From Mucilaginibacter sp. cycad4 (GTDB lineage Bacteria > Bacteroidota > Bacteroidia > Sphingobacteriales > Sphingobacteriaceae), in NCBI RefSeq assembly GCF_034263275.1, contig NZ_CP139559.1:558001-622000 (forward strand): 64,000 nt of DNA, read 5' to 3'. The notes under the pieces are model-generated. The model was not told the DNA's origin. It saw only the letters and a list, made by a program, of their open reading frames with translations, and did not search any database. The translations under genes and the position numbers were made by a program. How positions within the stretch are numbered: position 1 is the stretch's first letter; every line of letters starts with the position of its first letter. Below are positions 8,613 to 16,474 of the stretch, one piece after another.

Positions 8613-8999
8613 TTAGCGGGGGTGACCGAAAAATAAAATATAACCATCAGCGTCTTCCAGCTCAAAGCCGCGCAAACCATCAGGAGTATTCAGTAGCGGT
8701 ACAGTGAAGCTAACACCGCGCGATATAAACTCCGCCGCCAGTGTATCCGGGTCAGGTACACTAACATAAGCATCCCAACGGGCATCCGGGGCTTGCTTGT
8801 AGTTCGGAAGCGGGTCCCCGCCTACAGATTTCAGGAAGATCATCGCCCCATCCCGCTGTACAATTGCAAAAAACGGATCGTGATCCGGCTCCTGGAAAAC
8901 GGTATCAAAACCGAGTTTCTCCCGATAAAAGGATATTGCCGTTGTGACATTACTTACAATGAAGAATGGCGCAATGCCGGCGATGGCTGGCTGGTTCAT
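8613..8999 (-). CDS. VOC superfamily (glyoxalase/bleomycin-resistance fold) protein
   Basis: A 128-residue cytoplasmic protein with two beta-alpha-beta-beta-beta modules. The first is IAPFFIVSNVTTAISFYREK with LGFDTVFQEPDHDPFFAIVQ. The second ends in GLRGFELEDADGYILFFGHP, where the ELEDADGY segment supplies the typical metal-ligand Glu. Family members include glyoxalase I, extradiol dioxygenases and antibiotic-binding proteins; the substrate here is not inferable. The start ATG at 8997-8999 is the only one consistent with the first strand. Confidence 0.85.
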   Translation of the reverse strand: MNQPAIAGIAPFFIVSNVTTAISFYREKLGFDTVFQEPDHDPFFAIVQRDGAMIFLKSVGGDPLPNYKQAPDARWDAYVSVPDPDTLAAEFISRGVSFTVPLLNTPDGLRGFELEDADGYILFFGHPR

Positions 9000-9247
9000 A
9001 CGCTAAAGTATTGAAGCTGTTATATAAAAATATGAAGTAAATAGCGAATTAGCAATAGAAGGAATTTCAGTTTTACGGCGCTTGTCTATTAAAAACAACT
9101 CATAATCGGTTACCTTCCGGCCATCGTCGATTATCCGGCAGCAGCAGAGAAAGCTTAGTTTACGTTCAGTATATTTGTTTAAGGAAGGGGCATTTCTTAT
9201 GACCGCCTTCGGTTAATTATAGCCTGTTTTTCCAATCTACAAACCGC

Positions 9248-10330
9248 ATGAAAAAAGTCTCTCGTAACCAAAGCTTTAAATTTAAAGCTCTAAAATTCGG
9301 CCTGATCAATTTACTTGCTGTAAGCTTTTTATGGATCCTGATAACGTTTACTATAACCCAATGCCAGGCACAGGCTACGGCACCGCGCTCCCTGCTTGCA
9401 CTTTCAAAAAGCGATCATATCCTGGCAATCATTGACCCGGTTACGCTGAAGGTTATTGCGCGGGTGCCGGTAGGTTCCGATCCACATGAGGTTATTGCAT
9501 CGGCTGATGGAAAGATGGCTTATGTTTCGATCTATGGCGGCGGAAGCCTGCACGAGCTTAGCGTGGTTGATCTTATAGCACAAAAGGCCTTACCCGCTAT
9601 TGATACCAGGCCGCTGATGGGGCCGCACGGGTTAACATTTGCCGTTGGTAAGGTGTGGTTTTCTGCAGAGGGAGCCAAAGCCGTTGGCCGCTATGATCCG
9701 GCAACAGGTAAATTTGACTGGGCTATGGGAACCGGCCAGGACAGAACGCATATGATCTATGTAACCGATGACGGGAAGAAGGTTTACACCACAAATGTAA
9801 CCTCGGCAACCGTAAGCTTTTTGGTGGATAGCCTGGTTAAACCTACGGGCCCTCCGGGAGGGTTCGCTCCACCGGCGCGCCGCAACTGGGTACAAACTGT
9901 TATTCCGGTAGCTAAAGGCTCTGAAGGTTTTGATGTTTCGCCCGACGGCCGTGAATTATGGACTGCAGGTGCTGATGAAGGCGCTATTTCAATCATTGAT
10001 ATCGCGGCCAAAAAGGTAACTGCTACAATTGATGCCAAGGTTGTGGGTGCTAACCGGCTTAAGTTTACGCCGGATGGTAAGCGCGTATTGGTTACAAGCC
10101 TCCGCACAGGTGATCTGTTTATTTTCGATGCAGTATCACACCAGGAACTGAAACGCCTGAATACGGGTCACGGCGCGGCGGGTATCCTGATAGATGATGA
10201 CGGATCACGTGCATTTATTGGCTGCACCGGCGATAACTACGTGGCGGTGATCGACCTTAATAAATTAGAAGTGACCGGGCATATTGATATCCGTGGGGCA
10301 GATGGTTTAGCCTGGGCGGTTAGGCGTTAG
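9248..10330 (+). CDS. YncE-family beta-propeller protein, exported
   Basis: 360 residues. The N-terminal hydrophobic segment (about residues 16-38) ends in CQAQA and serves as a signal peptide. The rest is a seven-bladed YVTN/NHL-type propeller: repeated IDPVTLKVIARVPVGSDP, GSEGFDVSPDGRELWTAG, ANRLKFTPDGKRVLVT and HGAAGILIDDDGSRAFIG blades. Relatives (YncE, surface-layer YVTN proteins) bind DNA or small ligands, or act in redox metabolism. No enzyme motif is visible, so the function stays open. The gene stands alone, convergent with the outer-membrane protein gene. Confidence 0.82.
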   Translation: MKKVSRNQSFKFKALKFGLINLLAVSFLWILITFTITQCQAQATAPRSLLALSKSDHILAIIDPVTLKVIARVPVGSDPHEVIASADGKMAYVSIYGGGSLHELSVVDLIAQKALPAIDTRPLMGPHGLTFAVGKVWFSAEGAKAVGRYDPATGKFDWAMGTGQDRTHMIYVTDDGKKVYTTNVTSATVSFLVDSLVKPTGPPGGFAPPARRNWVQTVIPVAKGSEGFDVSPDGRELWTAGADEGAISIIDIAAKKVTATIDAKVVGANRLKFTPDGKRVLVTSLRTGDLFIFDAVSHQELKRLNTGHGAAGILIDDDGSRAFIGCTGDNYVAVIDLNKLEVTGHIDIRGADGLAWAVRR

Positions 10331-10350
10331 TATTGTGGATGGGAATATTC

Positions 10351-10382
10351 CAAAGGTCTCCTGATTTTCCAGGAAACCTTTG
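10351..10382. terminator. Inverted repeat between convergent genes
   Basis: CAAAGGT-c-TCCTG pairs with CAGGA-a-ACCTTTG (13-bp stem with one mismatch) around a 6-base loop. It sits between two convergent genes, so it probably ends both transcripts, although no strong T run follows in either direction. Confidence 0.5.
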
Positions 10383-10415
10383 AATTCAGAAAGGAGTCAA
10401 ATCACAACTATCCTA

Positions 10416-11342
10416 TCAAAACTGGTAACTAACCCCACCCTGAAATATAAATGAGTTTTGGTTATAAGCAACATTGGCTACCCGGTCATTAAGCTTACCA
10501 AATCCTTCAAATGGCACCTTTTGATCCATGTTGAATGTTTCCAGTCTTTGCATAAATGTATGGCCGGCTACCAGGGTGCATTTCCATCTTCTGCCGAGTG
10601 TGAGATCATATAATAAACCGGCGCTGTTTTGTCGTAAATGCAGGTATTGTGGCTGGTCATTGGTATTGAGGCGGTACATGCTTCCGTCAATTGCCATAGT
10701 TACACCCAGCGATTGTGAGTTCGAAAGTCTGCGTTTTAATGATGCTCTTGAGGGTAAAACAGCGGTAAAGTTCCAGTTATCATTAATAGTCCAGTCAAAA
10801 TCAGGCAGGGGCAATAAAAACTGCCCCGAGTAGTTGCGTGTATACACCAATGTAACTCCCCATTTAAAAGATTTGCCTGACCGATACCCCATGCGTACAC
10901 CAAGTGTATACAGGATATCATTGGCTTCGATACTGTGTTTAAAATCTGAACCGGCAGTGGCTAAACCTATAAAGGAAATTGTTTTAGTCCGGGATAGCGA
11001 ATAATTCAGCAATAAAGGAATAGTAACTGAATGAAAGGCACTTTCGCCAATTTTTTCTTCATTTGAGAGGAAAAGGCCCCTGTACCGGAGCCCGGTTTTT
11101 ATTAGAACAGAGTTTACACTGGAAAAATCTTTGTAAACAGGGATGCCGATATCTGCTATTGGCTGCTGCAGCGTTATGGTATTGTTGTTTACTTTAACAG
11201 GGCTAACAATATCAGTTACGCTAACGCCACCAAGAAAGGGTGATGTAGTAAGCAGTTTTTTATGTTTTGCCGTATCCGGGCTTTGGCAATAGGACAGTAC
11301 AGGCAATAAGAGTCCTGCCAGAAGAAAAATGCATTTTTTCAT
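10416..11342 (-). CDS. Outer-membrane beta-barrel protein (DUF6268-like)
   Basis: 308 residues with a signal peptide (MKKCIFLLAGLLLPVLSYCQ) and a body of alternating amphipathic strands (SVTIPLLLNYSLS, WKCTLVAGHTFMQR) ending in FIFQGGVSYQF, a barrel terminus. The pattern is that of Bacteroidota DUF6268 outer-membrane proteins (from memory). It follows the MarR gene by 41 bases on the same strand, so it is probably in its operon and under its control. Transport or resistance functions are possible but not shown. Confidence 0.75.
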   Translation of the reverse strand: MKKCIFLLAGLLLPVLSYCQSPDTAKHKKLLTTSPFLGGVSVTDIVSPVKVNNNTITLQQPIADIGIPVYKDFSSVNSVLIKTGLRYRGLFLSNEEKIGESAFHSVTIPLLLNYSLSRTKTISFIGLATAGSDFKHSIEANDILYTLGVRMGYRSGKSFKWGVTLVYTRNYSGQFLLPLPDFDWTINDNWNFTAVLPSRASLKRRLSNSQSLGVTMAIDGSMYRLNTNDQPQYLHLRQNSAGLLYDLTLGRRWKCTLVAGHTFMQRLETFNMDQKVPFEGFGKLNDRVANVAYNQNSFIFQGGVSYQF

Positions 11343-11383
11343 GTCTGTTAATTTGTTTTAAAGTTTATAGGAGATGGGGTTGA

Positions 11384-11833
11384 TTACATAGGGGTAACTA
11401 TTGAAATTAGTTTTTTCATGAGGTAATCGAGCTGTTTCTTTTCTTCGGCAGTAAATTCTGCCGTTAAAGCAGTATCAAATTTTTCAATAACAATGTCGGC
11501 CTGTACAGAGAGCTTGTGGCCATAGTCTGTTAATTCAACGCGAGTTTTCCGTTTGTCATCAATGTCCTGATCTACCTTTACCATGCCATTTTTAAGCAAG
11601 AAGGCTACTGTTCTGTTAACGGAGGCCTTGTCGCGTTGCAGCTTATAGCATACTTCTTGTTGCGAGGTAGTCCCTGTATAGTACAGGCTAAGTAGAACCT
11701 GTAGTTGATCCATTTCCAGAGGGAGGCCCTGGTCGCGGAAAATTTTATCACATTCCCGGCGCAACCTGTTTGAAACTGCCCCAATTTGGGCGATTAAATA
11801 CGGTGGCAGAGGATTGCCATAATTCCTATCCAT
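11384..11833 (-). CDS. MarR-family transcriptional regulator
   Basis: 149 residues from the ATG at 11831-11833 (MDRNYGNPLPP). The frame stays open to 11932, but that extension runs through a perfect palindrome and AT-rich promoter-like DNA, so it is excluded. The winged-helix core is visible: LEMDQLQVLLSLYY, then TSQQEVCYKLQRDKASVNRT as the recognition region, and the wing KDDKRKTRVELTDYG-type segment (DDKRKTRVELTDYG). MarR proteins usually repress their own operon and are released by small phenolic or oxidant ligands. The neighbouring palindrome fits autorepression. Confidence 0.88.
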   Translation of the reverse strand: MDRNYGNPLPPYLIAQIGAVSNRLRRECDKIFRDQGLPLEMDQLQVLLSLYYTGTTSQQEVCYKLQRDKASVNRTVAFLLKNGMVKVDQDIDDKRKTRVELTDYGHKLSVQADIVIEKFDTALTAEFTAEEKKQLDYLMKKLISIVTPM

Positions 11834-11851
11834 AAGACAAAAGTAGATAAT

Positions 11852-11869
11852 TGGTTGATATATCAACCA
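11852..11869. promoter_or_regulatory. Probable MarR operator
   Basis: A perfect 18-base palindrome, TGGTTGATATATCAACCA, lies 18 bases before the marR start. It contains TTGATATATCAA, close to known MarR-family binding sites. It sits in the divergent gap, so it may also influence the rhamnosidase gene, whose start is 110 bases away. Confidence 0.7.
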
Positions 11870-11979
11870 GTTGTTTTGAAAATAATTTGAATAGTTTATC
11901 AAAGGGGTAAGTAAGGGACAGTTAAGAATCATTTAATTAGCATATTGCTTTGCCAATTGTTTTTACTGTAAACCCAATT

Positions 11980-14900
11980 ATGATAAAAAATCCTGCCTCT
12001 ATAGCCAAATCGGCTGTCCTGATTTTATTACTGTTATTTTCATTTATACAAGTTAACCTATATGCTGCCGCAAAGGGAACCAGGATAGTGAACCTGCAGG
12101 TGGAATATACTGACCATCCTATTGGGATTGATGTTAAACTGCCCCGGTTTAGCTGGCAGATGCTCGCCCCTGAAGGATCGAGAGGCTATAGCCAGGTTGC
12201 TTATCAGATCTCTGTAAAAGATGCACAGGGAAAAGTAGTTTGGAAAAGCTCCAAAATAAAAAGCGGAACGGCCTTGGCTGTGGTTTATGCAGGCTCGCCG
12301 CTAAAAGCCGCGACCCGCTATAGCTGGACGGTAAATGTTTGGGATCAGGCAGGCGGCGTTTCTTCCGCAAACTCCTGGTTCGAAACCGGGCTTATGGACA
12401 CGGAGATGTCGGCCTGGGATGGTGCGCAATGGATAGGAGGAGGGGATAATGACCTGGTGCTTTATGCACATTACCTGCCGCTGTATAACCTGAAATATAA
12501 AGTGGCTATCGCTCCAGGCAGCTCCAGGGCAAGTATAATTTTTGCCGCTAATGACCCACGGTTGATGGATAGTAACAGGAACGTTTTCCAGCTTGCCAAT
12601 AAAAAGAACCAATCATACTTTAAGGTGGAGCTGGATATTTCCGGCCTGGAGCAGGGAGGGAATGCCAGAATCAATGTATATAGGGCCGGGTATTCAGATA
12701 AAGATACCCTGGGTAAAGTATTTAAAAGCTTTCCGGTAAAAACCGACCTGATTGGCAACGGCAATAAGAACAAACAGCACTCCATCCTCATCCATAATGA
12801 ATTTGGTACGCTTACATTTACTGTTGATGATGATAAAACATTTCTTGCCGATGAAAAAAGAGGCACAGCAGTAGCCAGCCCCGTACCGGCAAACCGCGGA
12901 GCGGTGATAACGCTTAACCCGCTGGGCGCGGGGGGAGATGTTGTATCTTATGGAATGTTAGGTGAAATAGGCTTTTCGGCAGACCAGAACCAGAAAGCTG
13001 AATTTTCCGATCTTACTGTGTCAAATATCAGGTCGCCGCGCAACGCTTTATTCAGTGAAAAACCCGAAGAAAATAATTACAGCGGAATTTTTAAAGAAGC
13101 CGCTGCTGCGCCTGCCTCCAGCCTGGTTATAAAAAATGGAAAATATGAAGTAAGTGGTGGAAGTGCCGGGGCATTCATCCTTGCCGATCCCAGCCGAAAT
13201 GCCATGCCGATGTTACGGTCGGTGTTTAGTGCGAATAAAGCTATTTCGAAAGCAAGGCTTTATGTCACTGCAAGGGGGATTTATGAAATTTATTTTAACG
13301 GTAAAAGGATAGGTAACGATTATTACAATCCCGGCCTTACCCAGTATAACAAGACCCAGCTTTATCAAACCTACGATGTAACGGCTATGATAGGCAAAGG
13401 TAAAAATGCTATCGGAGCTATGCTTGGTGAAGGCTGGTGGAGCGGATTGTTAAGCTACGGATCTGTCTGGAACCATTTTGGCGACCGGCAATCTTTATTG
13501 GCGAAACTGGTGATTACTTATGCTGATGGTTCAGAGGAGGTGATCAAAACTAACGACAAAAACTGGAAGTATTTTAACCACGGCCCTGTTGTTTATAGCA
13601 GCCTGGATATGGGCGAGGTTGATGATGCCATGCGTCAAGCAGCAGTTAAAGACTGGAACACGGTAGCCTATGATGATCATACCTGGCAAAAAGCGGAGGA
13701 AGTATCGTTAAAAGGAACAACATATACAGGGGATGACGTTGACTACTTCGGAAAAAAGATTCCTGTTGATTTTGATCATATTTCGATGACCGGGCAGATC
13801 GGAACATCGGCAGGGATCTATAAAACCCTTACCGCAAAAGCAGTGAAGGAAGTTCGAAAAGGCGTTTACGTTTATGATATGGGGCAAAATTTTGTAGGCG
13901 TGCCTAAGATCAGAATCAAAAATGGTATCGCCGGGAAAAAACTAACCCTGCGCTATGCTGAGATCATGTACCCCAACCTGAAAGAGTCTGGTAAAAATGT
14001 AGGCATGATCATGACCGAAAATTACCGTGCAGCATTAAGCCAGGATCTTTATATCATGAAAGATGGTGACCAGGTGATTCAGCCGCATTTTACATCGCAT
14101 GGATATCAGTACATCGAAATTACCGGTATTGATAGCCCATTGCCCCTTAGTGATGTACAGGGACTCGCGATCAGCTCTGTCAAAAAATTGACTGCCGATT
14201 ATGCAACTTCCAATCCGAAGGTGAATAAACTATGGTCAAACCTGACGTGGTCAAACATCGATAACTTCCTCACCATACCAACCGATTGCCCGCAAAGGAA
14301 CGAGCGCATGGGCTGGTCGGGCGATATCAGTATTTTTTCGCGTACGGCAACCTATGTATCCAATGCAGATCAGTTTCTGCGCAGGCATATGCTGGCCATG
14401 CGTGATCTGCAAACGGAGCAGGGACGGTTTACCGATATTGCACCTGTAGGCGGCGGATTTGGCGGTGTGATCTGGGGAAGTGCAGGCATCACCGTAGCCT
14501 GGGAGGCTTACCAGCAATATAATGATGTATCCCTGCTGGCCGAACATTATGAAGCAATGTGCAGGTATATGGATTACATCGACTCAACTATTGATCCTAA
14601 AACCGGCTTCAGTACGGATGGTGTGCTGGGCGACTGGCTTGGGCCACAGTATATGCAGTTGGGCACAGCCTTTCCGGTTACTGCTTACCATGTTTATGAC
14701 CTGGGTATTATGTCAAAGGTTGCTGGTATTTTAGGTAAAAAGGATGATGCCGAGAAATTCAGGAAGAAGTATGATGAGCGAAAAGCTTTCTTCAACAAAA
14801 CATTTGTTAATGCTGATAAAAAGGCAGTAGGCCTTATTGGTGGCGGGATGTTCGGCGAACCGGGCAAGAAGGAGTTTAAAGTTTCGGATACGCAAACGGC

Positions 14901-15621
14901 CTATGCAACAGGTTTGGCACTCGGCGTGTTCAGCGATGAAAACATCAGTTATATGACGAAAAATTTGCAGGCGGCTGTTGAACGCGAGAATAAAGATGAC
15001 CAGGGGATCGTCCGTCCGGCTTATTCGCTCATGACCGGGTTTGTAGGTACAGGCGGGATCAGTAAAGCGCTTTCAGATCATGGGCATTCGGACTTGGCCT
15101 ATAAACTGCTGCAGAATGAGCATTACCCATCATGGCTGTATGCTATTGACCAGGGTGCTACAACCATTTGGGAAAGGCTGAATGGGTACACCGTGGAAAA
15201 TGGCTTTGGCGGAAATAATAGTATGAACTCGTTTAATCACTATTCATTTGGTGCTATTGGCCAGTGGATGCTTGCTTATTCTATCGGCATCCAACGCGAT
15301 GAGCCTGGTTTTAAGAAATTTATTTTGCAGCCCGAGCCCGACCCGACCGGGAAGATGACCTGGGCTAAAGGATCTTATGATTCGCCTTATGGACGGATAA
15401 ACAGCAGCTGGTCGGTAAGCGGTAAAATATTGACCTATAATGCAACTGTTCCGGCTAATACCACAGCTACATTGTTTCTTCCGGCAAGTACTGTTAAAGG
15501 CATAACCGAAGGCGGTAATCCTGCTACAGGTGCAAAGGGTATCAGCTTTATCAGGTTTGAAGGAAACAAAGCAATTTATCGTTTGATGCCGGGAGCTTAC
15601 CGGTTTAAATCAAGCTTATAA
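11980..15621 (+). CDS. GH78 alpha-L-rhamnosidase
   Basis: Exported glycoside hydrolase of about 1213 residues that removes terminal alpha-L-rhamnose from polysaccharides or glycosides. The ATG at 11980 gives a standard signal peptide; a TTG at 11950 extends it without purpose. The domain order is an N-terminal Fn3-like module (LQVEYTDHPIGIDVKLPRFS), an inserted sandwich-like domain at roughly residues 150-370, the rhamnosidase N-terminal module (KARLYVTARGIYEIYFNGKR), the central module, and the (alpha/alpha)6 barrel. The acid motif CPQRNERMGW carries Glu775 and the second candidate catalytic Glu is Glu1065 in TTIWERLNGY; these are the conserved GH78 positions. It is larger than simple GH78 enzymes because of the insert. 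It starts the polysaccharide utilisation locus. Confidence 0.93.
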   Translation: MIKNPASIAKSAVLILLLLFSFIQVNLYAAAKGTRIVNLQVEYTDHPIGIDVKLPRFSWQMLAPEGSRGYSQVAYQISVKDAQGKVVWKSSKIKSGTALAVVYAGSPLKAATRYSWTVNVWDQAGGVSSANSWFETGLMDTEMSAWDGAQWIGGGDNDLVLYAHYLPLYNLKYKVAIAPGSSRASIIFAANDPRLMDSNRNVFQLANKKNQSYFKVELDISGLEQGGNARINVYRAGYSDKDTLGKVFKSFPVKTDLIGNGNKNKQHSILIHNEFGTLTFTVDDDKTFLADEKRGTAVASPVPANRGAVITLNPLGAGGDVVSYGMLGEIGFSADQNQKAEFSDLTVSNIRSPRNALFSEKPEENNYSGIFKEAAAAPASSLVIKNGKYEVSGGSAGAFILADPSRNAMPMLRSVFSANKAISKARLYVTARGIYEIYFNGKRIGNDYYNPGLTQYNKTQLYQTYDVTAMIGKGKNAIGAMLGEGWWSGLLSYGSVWNHFGDRQSLLAKLVITYADGSEEVIKTNDKNWKYFNHGPVVYSSLDMGEVDDAMRQAAVKDWNTVAYDDHTWQKAEEVSLKGTTYTGDDVDYFGKKIPVDFDHISMTGQIGTSAGIYKTLTAKAVKEVRKGVYVYDMGQNFVGVPKIRIKNGIAGKKLTLRYAEIMYPNLKESGKNVGMIMTENYRAALSQDLYIMKDGDQVIQPHFTSHGYQYIEITGIDSPLPLSDVQGLAISSVKKLTADYATSNPKVNKLWSNLTWSNIDNFLTIPTDCPQRNERMGWSGDISIFSRTATYVSNADQFLRRHMLAMRDLQTEQGRFTDIAPVGGGFGGVIWGSAGITVAWEAYQQYNDVSLLAEHYEAMCRYMDYIDSTIDPKTGFSTDGVLGDWLGPQYMQLGTAFPVTAYHVYDLGIMSKVAGILGKKDDAEKFRKKYDERKAFFNKTFVNADKKAVGLIGGGMFGEPGKKEFKVSDTQTAYATGLALGVFSDENISYMTKNLQAAVERENKDDQGIVRPAYSLMTGFVGTGGISKALSDHGHSDLAYKLLQNEHYPSWLYAIDQGATTIWERLNGYTVENGFGGNNSMNSFNHYSFGAIGQWMLAYSIGIQRDEPGFKKFILQPEPDPTGKMTWAKGSYDSPYGRINSSWSVSGKILTYNATVPANTTATLFLPASTVKGITEGGNPATGAKGISFIRFEGNKAIYRLMPGAYRFKSSL

Positions 15622-15637
15622 AGCTGTGCCCGAAGCA

Positions 15638-15697
15638 ATTTTGGAAGTATTGATCGCAATGATGATTGATGAAACCGGGGATCGATACTTCCAAAAT
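15638..15697. terminator. Long inverted repeat between convergent genes
   Basis: 18-bp arms (15638-15655 and 15680-15697, one G-T mismatch, ATTTTGGAAGTAT outermost) are separated by 24 bases, between the rhamnosidase and cupin genes. Its position suggests a bidirectional terminator. Confidence 0.65.
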
Positions 15698-15709
15698 CTA
15701 TAATGAACC

Positions 15710-16120
15710 TTATTTAATTAATGTAACAAGTGGTTTGTCTTTTTCAACAATATAGGTAGCAAGCTCACTCGCTTTGGTGGTCCCCACATTTTTTACCGAA
15801 TGCACGGTTCCGTAAGGAATGAATAAAACATCACCTGCTTTAAGTGTTACCGGTTGTTGGCCTGCTACCTGGTATTCCAGTAACCCATCAAGTACATAAA
15901 TAATTTCTTCGCCGAAATGCGTATGCTGCGGGAACGACATTCCTTTTTCAACATCTACGCGTACCTGTACCATTTCACGGCCGGGAGTACTAAGGTCATG
16001 CCGCTGTAATTCGGTACGCCCTGCTGTGGCTTTTTGAGCCAGCACAGATGAAGGGAGAGTAAAAACTGCAAGGGCAGTAATAATAATGGCAGCAGCCAGC
16101 CTGTTTTTGTTAGTTTTCAT
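15710..16120 (-). CDS. Exported cupin-domain protein
   Basis: 136 residues with a signal peptide (AAAIIITALAVFTLPSSVLA) and one small cupin barrel. Motif 1 is FPQHTHFGEEIIYVLDG and motif 2 is GDVLFIPYGTVHSVKN. The His-x-His, Glu and later His metal ligands are all present, so it should bind a metal ion in the periplasm. Such single cupins occur as dioxygenases, isomerases or sugar-binding proteins. Its place between the rhamnosidase and the sensor suggests a minor role in the locus, but it is transcribed in the opposite direction and may be independent. Confidence 0.8.
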   Translation of the reverse strand: MKTNKNRLAAAIIITALAVFTLPSSVLAQKATAGRTELQRHDLSTPGREMVQVRVDVEKGMSFPQHTHFGEEIIYVLDGLLEYQVAGQQPVTLKAGDVLFIPYGTVHSVKNVGTTKASELATYIVEKDKPLVTLIK

Positions 16121-16331
16121 AGCTTTTAGTTTTTTTTAGTAAAACTACAGCCTCAAACACCCTGTCAGGTAGTGCCAAATCAACGAACCGGACTAAATCA
16201 TCCTTCAGGCAGACATTCACTATCCCGAAATAGCCAGATTTTTTAAACCGGATTTGTTATGCAAATTTACCATGGCATTGCCTTTACGGTTCCTGTAATC
16301 CCCATTCGGGTTGAACAAATAAGATTGATTT

Positions 16332-16359
16332 TTAAATGTGCAATCGATTGCACATTTAA
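16332..16359. promoter_or_regulatory. 28-bp perfect palindromic operator (LacI-type)
   Basis: TTAAATGTGCAATC and its exact reverse complement meet at a central CG. A CG-centred TGCAATCGATTGCA core is typical of LacI/GalR-family operators. It overlaps the presumed -33 region of the sensor-gene promoter. A near copy lies before susC at 23974. No LacI-family gene is present in the window. Confidence 0.75.
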
Positions 16360-16379
16360 TTTTTGTTTATCTATATTTG
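16348..16379 (+). promoter_or_regulatory. Promoter of the hybrid sensor gene
   Basis: TATATTTG at 16372-16379 matches TAnnTTTG fully. A TTG at 16348-16350 stands 21 bases upstream, inside the palindrome. The predicted leader is about 90 bases. Confidence 0.55.
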
Positions 16380-16474
16380 ATTTAACCAATTACCTCGTAT
16401 TGATACTAATAAGCCTTATTAATACGATGGCTGATTTTTTTTATAAAGCCGTGAACCTATAGATATTTAATTTA

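Noticed and set aside
12149-12866. Antisense frames inside the GH78 gene
   Set aside because: No motifs or ribosome-binding sites, and the sense frame is a complete GH78 enzyme.
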